Part shown: one piece after another, positions 48,530 to 54,310 of the stretch
Layout of the letters: each line of letters opens with the position of its first letter
Numbering within the stretch: position 1 is the first letter of the stretch
Origin: Euzebya sp.
GTDB lineage: Bacteria > Actinomycetota > Nitriliruptoria > Euzebyales > Euzebyaceae
Direction: 5' to 3'
Assembly: GCF_964222135.1 (NCBI RefSeq)
Contig: NZ_CAXQBR010000092.1
Location: 1-54,310 of the forward strand
Length of the DNA: 54,310 nucleotides
Translations under genes and position numbers: made by a program
Notes under the pieces: model-generated
What the model saw: only the letters and a program-made list of their open reading frames with translations
Told to the model about the DNA's origin: nothing
The model's database searches: none

Positions 48530-49615
48530 TCAGTCGTCGGCACGCCCCAGCGTGACGGTCGCGGTGCGCACCGCGCCGTCGCGGAGGTACCGGAGGTCGA
48601 TCCTAGCGCCGACCTCGGCGTCGGTGACCCGGGCGACGAGGTGGTCGACGCCGTCCAGCGGCTCGCCGTCGACCGCGGTGACCACGTCGCCCGCGCGCAG
48701 GCCGGCACCCGCCGCGGGGCTGCCCTCGGCCACGCGCTCGACCAGCGCACCGCCGTCCACGCCGAGCGCCTCCCTGGCGGCGGCGTCGAGGTCGGAGCCG
48801 GCCACGCCGAGGTAGGGGGTCGCCACGCTCCCGGACGCGAGCAGCTCCTCGACGACGGCGACCACCACGTCGGAGGGGATCGCGAAGCCGACCTCCCCGG
48901 CGGTCTGGTCGCCGAGGACCGCCGAGGCCAGGCCGATCATCCGCCCGTCGGAGTCCACGAGCGGGCCACCGGAGTTGCCGGGGTTGATGCTGGCATCGGT
49001 CTGCAGCACGCCGGCCAGGCGGACGGTGCTGCCGTCCGGCACCCGCAGGTCGATCGGCCGGTCGACGGCGCTGACGACCCCGGCGGTCACCGACCCGTCC
49101 AGCCCGAAGGGCGATCCGACGGCGACCGCGAGCTGACCGACCCGGACGTCCGCCGAGGGGGCGACCGCGATCGGGTCCGCGTCGAGGTCCGGGACCGCCA
49201 GCACCGCCACGTCGGTGCGCGGGTCGCTGCCGACCAGCTCGGCGCGGAGCCCGTGGCGGTCGTCGGTCGACACCGTGATGGCGGTCGCACCGGCCACGAC
49301 GTGGTGGTTGGTGACCACGTGGCCTTCGCCGTCCAGGACCACCCCGGCGGCGTTGCCGGATCCGCCGTCGCCGATGCCGCGCACGTCGACCCGCACGACC
49401 GAGCCGAGGACCGCCGCCGCGACGTCGGCCACGCCACCTCTCCCCCCATCACCGACGGCGACCGCGCCGGGGCCGGCGGGGTCGTCGAGGACGAGGGCCG
49501 CGATCCAGGCGCCGACGGCGACGCCGAGCAGCGCGGACAGCGCCGCCACGACCGCGGTCACCCCGAGGCGGGGGGCTGCCCGGCCGGGATCGTCGTCCGT
49601 CCCCGCGTCCACCAT
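48530..49615 (-). CDS. htrA: HtrA/DegP-like serine protease
   Basis: 361 residues: one N-terminal TM anchor (about 20-43), a trypsin-like domain with catalytic His in HVVTNHHVVAG, Asp in DPRTDVAVLAV and Ser in TDASINPGNSGGPLVDSDGR, then one PDZ domain (about 265-355; ATPYLGVAGSDLD, GSPAAGAGLRAGDVVTAVDG). A membrane-bound envelope quality-control protease. In mycobacteria htrA follows sigE-rseA; here the O-methyltransferase gene lies directly divergent with only 69 bases between. Confidence 0.94.
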   Translation of the reverse strand: MVDAGTDDDPGRAAPRLGVTAVVAALSALLGVAVGAWIAALVLDDPAGPGAVAVGDGGRGGVADVAAAVLGSVVRVDVRGIGDGGSGNAAGVVLDGEGHVVTNHHVVAGATAITVSTDDRHGLRAELVGSDPRTDVAVLAVPDLDADPIAVAPSADVRVGQLAVAVGSPFGLDGSVTAGVVSAVDRPIDLRVPDGSTVRLAGVLQTDASINPGNSGGPLVDSDGRMIGLASAVLGDQTAGEVGFAIPSDVVVAVVEELLASGSVATPYLGVAGSDLDAAAREALGVDGGALVERVAEGSPAAGAGLRAGDVVTAVDGEPLDGVDHLVARVTDAEVGARIDLRYLRDGAVRTATVTLGRADD

Positions 49616-49684
49616 CGACGCCCAGACTGCCCCGGCCGCGGGCCTTCCACCGCTCCCGCCGTCACCGCGGGTAGGCTGCGGGTG

Positions 49685-50323
49685 ATGCTCAACGATCAGC
49701 GCATCGCCACCTACCTGCGCGGCCTGGCCGAGGGCGAGGACGAGCCGCTCCGGGCTGCCCGGGCACGCAGCGAGGAGGCGGACATCCCCGCCGTGCCCGC
49801 CGAGTCAGGCGCGGTGCTGCGGTTCCTGGCGCGCGCCACGCACGCGCGGACCGTCGTCGAGATCGGCTCGGGGGGCGGCTACAGCGGCCTGTGGTTCCTC
49901 GGCGGGATGGACCCGAAGGGCATCCTGACGACGATCGAGATCGACTCCTCCCACCAGGCGCTCGCCCAGCAGGCCTTCGCCGAGGCGGGGGTCACCAGCC
50001 GGGTGCGGTCCCTCCTCGGCCCCGCCCTGCAGATGCTGCCCAAGCTGGCAGATGCCGCCTACGACATCGTGTTCGTCGACGCGCTGAAGTCCGAGTACCC
50101 CGAGTACCTCGAGCACGCCAAGCGGCTGCTCCGCCCCGGCGGCGTCCTGATCGCCGACAACGTCCTGTGGGGCGGACGGGTGGCCGACCCGCTGGTGGAC
50201 GACGAGGACACCGAGGGCCTGCGCCGCTTCAACGACGGGGTGACCGAGGACCCCGACCTGGCCGGGCTCATCCTGCCGATCGGGGACGGGATCCTCGTCG
50301 CGGTCTTCCAGCCCTCTAGCTAG
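49685..50323 (+). CDS. O-methyltransferase (COMT family 3)
   Basis: 212 residues. Motif [20 protein letters not shown], the [20 protein letters not shown] segment, and the metal-ligand region [20 protein letters not shown], then [20 protein letters not shown], matching cation-dependent catechol-type enzymes (Asp in FVDA, Asp-Asn in ADN). Homologous to mycobacterial Rv1220c, which lies beside sigE. TAGGCT six bases before the ATG suggests a leaderless message. Overlaps the convergent R2lox gene by 4 bases. Confidence 0.9.
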   Translation: MLNDQRIATYLRGLAEGEDEPLRAARARSEEADIPAVPAESGAVLRFLARATHARTVVEIGSGGGYSGLWFLGGMDPKGILTTIEIDSSHQALAQQAFAEAGVTSRVRSLLGPALQMLPKLADAAYDIVFVDALKSEYPEYLEHAKRLLRPGGVLIADNVLWGGRVADPLVDDEDTEGLRRFNDGVTEDPDLAGLILPIGDGILVAVFQPSS

Positions 50324-51315
50324 CGCAGGGCCGCCAGCGCCTCCGCGTCCTCCGCGGCGAAGGTCTCCTCGAGCTCGGCGGGGCTGTGGTCGAGGTCGAT
50401 CTCGGCCACGTCACGGCCCCTGGCGGACTCGATCGTGCCCAGTCGGCGGGTGCCGCGGTCGAAGGCGTACTGCACGACCTCGTCCATGTCGGTGAGGATG
50501 TTCGTGGCCGCCACCTTCTCCGGGTACCGCTCGTAGGGGTCGCGGACGATCGCGAGCGCCGGTTCGAGCATGGCGGTCATCTGGTCCTGCACGACGTCCC
50601 ACATGGCGTCGTCGCCGGCGACGTGGCGTCGGCAGGTGAACGTGCCCCAGGCCATGTGGCGCCGCTCGTCGTCACCGATGCGCGCGACGATCTCCTGCAT
50701 CCCCGGCAGGATGCCGCGCTCGGTGATGATGCGGTTCCAGACGTAGTAGCCCGTCAGGGCGAGGGTCCCCTCGACGACGTGGTTGTAGGTGACCGACGCG
50801 CGGACCTGCGCCTCCGGGGAGTGGTCGGTCCGGAGGGCGCCGAGCCGCTTGGGCAGCTCGTCGTAGAAGATCTGCTGGTAGCCGGCGTTCTGCTCGACGT
50901 ACTGGTGCAGGTCCTCGGTCACGCCGATCGCGTCGAGCCACAGGCGGAAGGCCTGGGTGTGCTTCGCCTCCTCGAACGCGAACTGGGTCAGGTACATCTC
51001 GTCACCCAGCCGCCCCTCGGCGCTCATCGCCTCCATGAAGGGCTGGATGTCCTCGGTGACGGCCTCCTCCCCCGCGATGAAGAGGCTCGTGAGGGTCTTG
51101 ATGAGGAACTGCTCGTCGTCGCTCAGCGCCGCCCAGTCGCGGGCGTCGGTGCTGAAGTCGATGTCGGCGGGGTTCCAGAACTTGGCGTTGCCGCCGGCGA
51201 ACAGCTTGAGCGGCAGGGCGTCCCAGTTCAGACCGCCCTGGGACAGCGATCCGAAGCCGGTCCGCCGGCCGTCAGCGGTCCGGTTGGCCTTCGAGGGCGA
51301 CGGGGTGAGGGTCAC
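50320..51315 (-). CDS. R2-like ligand-binding oxidase (R2lox)
   Basis: 331 residues of the ferritin-like R2lox family, known from M. tuberculosis Rv0233 and a Geobacillus protein: a Mn/Fe cofactor activates oxygen and forms a Val-Tyr ether cross-link, with a fatty acid bound. The start [20 protein letters not shown] is diagnostic. The ligands correspond to the mycobacterial numbering with a constant offset of +15: Glu83, Glu116, His119, Glu182, Glu217 and His220, and the cross-link pair Val86 and Tyr177 is present. It is therefore not a ribonucleotide reductase subunit. Physiological substrate is unknown. A palindromic operator lies 50 bases upstream. Confidence 0.95.
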   Translation of the reverse strand: MTLTPSPSKANRTADGRRTGFGSLSQGGLNWDALPLKLFAGGNAKFWNPADIDFSTDARDWAALSDDEQFLIKTLTSLFIAGEEAVTEDIQPFMEAMSAEGRLGDEMYLTQFAFEEAKHTQAFRLWLDAIGVTEDLHQYVEQNAGYQQIFYDELPKRLGALRTDHSPEAQVRASVTYNHVVEGTLALTGYYVWNRIITERGILPGMQEIVARIGDDERRHMAWGTFTCRRHVAGDDAMWDVVQDQMTAMLEPALAIVRDPYERYPEKVAATNILTDMDEVVQYAFDRGTRRLGTIESARGRDVAEIDLDHSPAELEETFAAEDAEALAALR

Positions 51316-51364
51316 GGTGGTGCTCCCGAGCCGGGGGCGAGGACTGCGGTGACTGGCGTGGAGA

Positions 51365-51391
51365 TGTTACAAATCCGGCTCTTATGTAACA
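51365..51391 (-). promoter_or_regulatory. Palindromic operator/promoter of R2lox
   Basis: TGTTACA (51365-51371) and TGTAACA (51385-51391) form a perfect inverted repeat with a 13-base spacer in an AT-rich island. On the - strand TAACAT within it has the TAnnnT form of a -10. The cognate regulator is not adjacent. Confidence 0.6.
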
Positions 51392-51444
51392 CCGACTCTA
51401 CGGGACGGCCCTGCGGCTGTAAACCCCCGGTCGGCCGGGTCGGG

Positions 51445-52176
51445 TCAGCGCCCGCTGCCCTGCTGGGTGCCGGTCATCGGCCCGGCGACGTCGTAGAGGA
51501 CGCAGGCGACGTCCCGATCCCCGCCGGCCCAGCTGGCCTCGGTCGGCACGAGGGCGTAGGTGAAGAAGCGGGACTCGGCGAAGGGGACCCCGACGTAGGT
51601 CTCGAAGGCCTGCCCGCGGCAGAGCTCGCGCGCCCCCTCCTCGAGCACCTCCAGGCCGGGGTATGGCGTGTCGGCCGGCTGGGTGAGCACGACGCTGAGG
51701 TACACCTCGCCGGTGTGCTCCGCGGCGCAGTCCGTCGGCGTGACCGATGCGACGTCCTCGGGCCGGCTGGTGTCGGTGACGCACGTCCCGGTCGGCAGCG
51801 CGCTGCCCCCGGGCGCGTCCGCGGCGGTCGGCAGGCCGGCGAGCGGCGCGCCGGTCGGGCCCGGCCCGATGGTCGGCGCCGGTGCCGCGGGGTCGACCGG
51901 GTCATCGGCGGTGGCGTCGGGGAGCGGCAGCGGTGTGGCGGTCGGGGCCCCGGACGGGGTCGCGGACGGGACCGCCGAGGGCTCGTCCGCGACGGGACCG
52001 GCGGTCGCGGGCACGCCGGCGGTCGGATCCGGGGTCGCGCCCGCAGGCCCGCCGGTCAGCTCGACGGGGTCGTCCCGGGTCGCGACGACCAGCCCCGCGA
52101 GGACGAGGAGGGCCGCGATCGCGACCGCGATCGCGCCGACCACCGGGGACGGGCGGGTCTGGCTGGGCTCGGGCAC
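51445..52176 (-). CDS. Membrane-anchored protein with septum-formation domain
   Basis: 243 residues from GTG 52176 (GTG 52185 possible). Short N-terminus, TM helix SPVVGAIAVAIAALLVLAGL, a 100-residue Pro/Ala/Thr-rich extracytoplasmic linker, then a Septum_form-like domain (PF13845 type) with paired Cys: GTCVTDTS, PTDCAAEHTGEVYLSVVL, RELCRGQAFETYVG, DRDVACVLYD. Four Cys probably form two disulfides. Members occur in actinobacterial envelopes, often beside signalling or division genes; precise role unknown. Confidence 0.75.
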   Translation of the reverse strand: MPEPSQTRPSPVVGAIAVAIAALLVLAGLVVATRDDPVELTGGPAGATPDPTAGVPATAGPVADEPSAVPSATPSGAPTATPLPLPDATADDPVDPAAPAPTIGPGPTGAPLAGLPTAADAPGGSALPTGTCVTDTSRPEDVASVTPTDCAAEHTGEVYLSVVLTQPADTPYPGLEVLEEGARELCRGQAFETYVGVPFAESRFFTYALVPTEASWAGGDRDVACVLYDVAGPMTGTQQGSGR

Positions 52177-52202
52177 GGCCGCCACCGTACCGCCGCCCCG
52201 AC

Positions 52203-52958
52203 TCAGACGAAGAAGCGGAACTTGCTCGCCATCTCGGCGCTGAAGGCCATGATCACGGCCAGGTAGAAGTAGCCGGTCGCCGCCTGGATGGAGCGCCCGC
52301 CCTCGTTGGCCAGGCGGATCAGGAAGCCGGCGATGATCACGCAGATGGCGACCAGCCCGCCGGCCAGCAGGACGGTGAAGTCGTCGGTCTGCAGGAACGG
52401 GGAGAACTGGGTCGTGTCGCTCGGGATCGGGTTCATCGCGCTGAGCGCGGCGGCGCCGATCGCGCCGGCGGTCCCGACCGCGAACCACCGCGCCCCGCGG
52501 ATCATGTAGGTGTTGGAGAGGCGCCGTTCGACCAGGTACCAGTGGCCGAGCAGCAGGCCGTAGAACGCCGAGCCGAGGAACGCCGAGCCGAGGACCAGCT
52601 CGGCCACGCCGCGGGCGACGGCGGCATCCCGCAGGGTCGCGAACACCGGCAGGGTCACCAGACCGGCGACCGCGGCGGCCAGGCCGACCCAGCGGCTCGC
52701 GGACTGCTGCCCGGCGAGCAGCAGGACCTGCCACACCACCAGCAGGATCGTGAAGGCCGCGAGCGCGGTGGAGGGGGCGCCCGCCCCCGTGCCCGTGATG
52801 GCCCAGGCACCGGCGGCGCAGAGGGCGAGGAACACGCCGGTCAGGACGAAGAAGCCGCGGCGGACCACGCCCCAGACCCCGCCGGCCCACATCACGACGG
52901 CACCGCCCACGGCGGTCTCGAGCAGGATCACGGACATCACGCCGGCAGGGCCGGTCAT
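52203..52958 (-). CDS. Multi-pass membrane protein of unknown function
   Basis: 251 residues, 7-8 TM helices. GSAFYGLLLGHWYLVERRLS between helices has a His-Trp-Tyr cluster and is the most conserved-looking part; it recurs in actinobacterial 7TM proteins of unknown role near respiratory genes, but no haem ligand set is clear here. Ends FSAEMASKFRFFV. ATG 52958. The septum-domain gene follows with 26 bases between, so the two may be coexpressed. Confidence 0.75.
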   Translation of the reverse strand: MTGPAGVMSVILLETAVGGAVVMWAGGVWGVVRRGFFVLTGVFLALCAAGAWAITGTGAGAPSTALAAFTILLVVWQVLLLAGQQSASRWVGLAAAVAGLVTLPVFATLRDAAVARGVAELVLGSAFLGSAFYGLLLGHWYLVERRLSNTYMIRGARWFAVGTAGAIGAAALSAMNPIPSDTTQFSPFLQTDDFTVLLAGGLVAICVIIAGFLIRLANEGGRSIQAATGYFYLAVIMAFSAEMASKFRFFV

Positions 52959-53111
52959 CGCAGGCTCACCGTCCTTCGGTGGAGGGGACGCTCGGTGGAT
53001 GCGCGCAGGTCACCCCGCGGTGGAGAGGTGCGGGCGACCCGGGCGACCCTCCATACTGCCTGTCCGATCGGCGGACGCGCCAACCGGGCGTCCGCGAGGA
53101 GGACCTGCGAC

Positions 53112-53498
53112 ATGACCGACATCCCCACGGTGCCGACCGGCCTGGCCGGCTCGGTCAGCCTGACCGTGACCGCCGACGACACCGCGGTCGCCCTGCGCTC
53201 GGGCGACGTGCCCGTGCTGGCGACCCCGCGCATCGTCGCGCTGGCGGAGGAGGCGGCGGTGGCAGCCCTCAGCGGGCAGCTCGACCCGGAGGTGACGAGC
53301 GTCGGGGTCCACATCGAGCTCGACCACCTCCGGCCGACCCAGGTCGGCGGCACGGTGACCGCCGCGGCGACGCGGGATGCCGTCGACGGCCGCAAGCTCG
53401 ACTTCACCGTCGTCGTCCTCGAGGGCGACGTCGAGGTCGCCCGCGGCGCCCACCGGCGGGTGGTCGCGGCCCGTGACGCGTTCACGGGCGGCGCCTGA
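53112..53498 (+). CDS. FlK-like hot-dog thioesterase
   Basis: 128 residues. LATPRIVALAEEAAVAAL and VGVHIELDHLRPTQVGGTVT match the layout of the fluoroacetyl-CoA thioesterase FlK, with Thr, Glu and His at the catalytic triad positions (Thr in ATPR, Glu in EEAA, His in VGVHIELDH). Most homologues act on other small acyl-CoAs, so fluoroacetate resistance should not be assumed. CATACT at about 53053 may be its -10. Confidence 0.82.
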   Translation: MTDIPTVPTGLAGSVSLTVTADDTAVALRSGDVPVLATPRIVALAEEAAVAALSGQLDPEVTSVGVHIELDHLRPTQVGGTVTAAATRDAVDGRKLDFTVVVLEGDVEVARGAHRRVVAARDAFTGGA

Positions 53499-53504
53499 GG
53501 GGCG

Positions 53505-54310
53505 TCAGCGGCCGAGCAGCCCCTCGATGATCGCCTCGAGGCCGCGGCCGGGCGACTCGGGGCGCGTGTCGACCGTCGCGGGGACCTCGAGGACGGGGAG
53601 GTCGGGGACAGCGGGCGGCTCGGCCGACGGCTGGGCGGCGGCGCTCTGTCCGGTGGCACTCGGGCCGGTGGCGACGGGGAGGTCGGGGAGGGGCAGGTCC
53701 GGCAGCTCGGGGGGTTGGGGGCCCGGTGGCGTGTCCGGGGGGTTCGGCCCCTCGGCGCAGATCGGGATCAGGGCGCGGAGCGCGCCGGCGACCGAGCCGC
53801 AGAACTCCTCACCGATCGGGTTCTCGAACATCACCTGGAAGCCGACCGCGTTGCCGCTGAACCCCTCGTCCCGCAGGGGCTCGTAGGCGTAGATGCGGGT
53901 GTAGTCGCGGATGCCGACGACCAGGTCGGCCAGCTCCGGCCGGTAGGTCCACAACAACCGCGTGACGTTGTCCCCCTCCACGATCAACCGATCCAGATCC
54001 GGCCGCGTCAGCTCCAACACCACATCCAACTGATCGCTGAACCCATCCAACGAGGTGAGCAACGTGCGCAGGCGGTCCTGGTTCTCCGAGATCGTCCCCA
54101 ACGCCCCCCCATCGATCACCGACCCCAACCGGTTGAACTCATCCCCCACCGGCCCCAACGCCTCCGCCACCAACGACAGATCCCGGATCGCCGGCACCTG
54201 ATCACCCAAGCTCCGGCTGAACACATCCGTCGCCCGCGCCCCCTGGTCCACCGCCCGCGCGATCTGGGCGTCCTGACCCACGAACGCCCCCAACCCGTCA
54301 TCGACCAGCA
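53505..54310 (-). CDS. MCE-family protein, C-terminal part (runs off the right edge)
   Basis: At least 268 residues in frame to the window edge. Contains the helical MCE tail: ENQDRLRTLLTSLDGFSDQL, LDVVLELTRPDLDRLIVEGD and TRIYAYEPLRDEGFSGNAVG, followed by EEFCGSVAGALRALIPICAE with two Cys and a Pro-rich end with repeated LPDLPLPDLP-type segments. MCE proteins form lipid-transport needles fed by ABC-type complexes; one operon member is seen here at the 3' end. Codon choice changes near 53945: upstream part uses TTG, GAT and GGG freely while the C-terminal part uses CTG, GAC and GGC. Confidence 0.85.
   Translation of the reverse strand, partial: LVDDGLGAFVGQDAQIARAVDQGARATDVFSRSLGDQVPAIRDLSLVAEALGPVGDEFNRLGSVIDGGALGTISENQDRLRTLLTSLDGFSDQLDVVLELTRPDLDRLIVEGDNVTRLLWTYRPELADLVVGIRDYTRIYAYEPLRDEGFSGNAVGFQVMFENPIGEEFCGSVAGALRALIPICAEGPNPPDTPPGPQPPELPDLPLPDLPVATGPSATGQSAAAQPSAEPPAVPDLPVLEVPATVDTRPESPGRGLEAIIEGLLGR

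Noticed and set aside
50320-51315. Class I ribonucleotide reductase small subunit
   Set aside because: The [14 protein letters not shown] start and the Val/Tyr cross-link pair are R2lox features, and no nrdA/nrdE is adjacent.
53112-53498. Dedicated fluoroacetate-resistance thioesterase
   Set aside because: The triad layout resembles FlK, but homologues on other small acyl-CoAs are common and no organofluorine genes are nearby.
1-54310. CRISPR arrays, rRNA, tRNA or insertion sequences
   Set aside because: No regularly spaced repeats with unique spacers, no tRNA cloverleaf or CCA-ended hairpin set, no rRNA motifs and no transposase frame were seen.

Overview
This window comes from a flagellated, very GC-rich bacterium, almost certainly an actinobacterium. 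The evidence is dense C/G-ending codon use, GTG/TTG starts, MCE, HtrA-TatB-Mrp and R2lox genes of mycobacterial type, a CW_binding_2 repeat protein, and a flagellar gene set without the LPS-ring and P-ring genes. A deep-branching class such as Nitriliruptoria (Euzebya-like) fits best, but that placement is inference; there is no rRNA in the window to settle it.

Positions 1-970 hold the tail of an unidentified gene and a decaying VapBC toxin-antitoxin pair. Positions 983-32087 are one large flagellar island, almost entirely on the + strand. It runs: filament module (fliC, a small FlgM-like gene, flaG, fliD, fliS, a fliT-position gene); basal body, motor and export module (flgB, flgC, fliE-fliJ, a two-domain murein hydrolase, fliK, flgD, flgE); a secreted cell-wall-binding protein; flbD, fliL-fliR, flhB; an inserted ArsR/MFS pair; and flhA, an FlhF-like protein without a P-loop, a PilZ protein, a two-TM protein and csrA. 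Genes within modules overlap by 1-20 bases. Modules are separated by terminator hairpins followed by a recurring promoter pattern, T(A/C)A(A/G)-N15-16-(G/A)CCGAT, which matches FliA/WhiG-type sigma-28 promoters. It recurs before fliC, the FlgM-like gene, fliD, flgB, flgE, flbD, fliM and flhA. fliA, flgK, flgL, flgG, motAB, fliW and chemotaxis genes are not in the window.

Directly after csrA, positions 32107-32333 can fold into a 227-nt closed multibranch RNA: a 25-position closing helix around seven consecutive hairpins, two with GNRA loops. It overlaps no recognisable gene and is the best candidate here for an undescribed element.

Positions 32409-54310 are housekeeping and accessory genes on both strands: an FHA-LuxR regulator with a PHP phosphoesterase, two divergent methyltransferases, acyl-CoA dehydrogenase, Nudix, EamA transporter, alpha/beta hydrolase, a split-barrel protein, a lipoprotein, a lone GspE/PilB ATPase, Mrp, a TetR-controlled ABC-2 exporter, PAP2, TatB, HtrA, O-methyltransferase, R2lox, a septum-formation-domain protein, a 7-8 TM protein, a FlK-like thioesterase and a partial MCE protein. 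Several gene ends in this half carry short duplications that include the stop or start codon.
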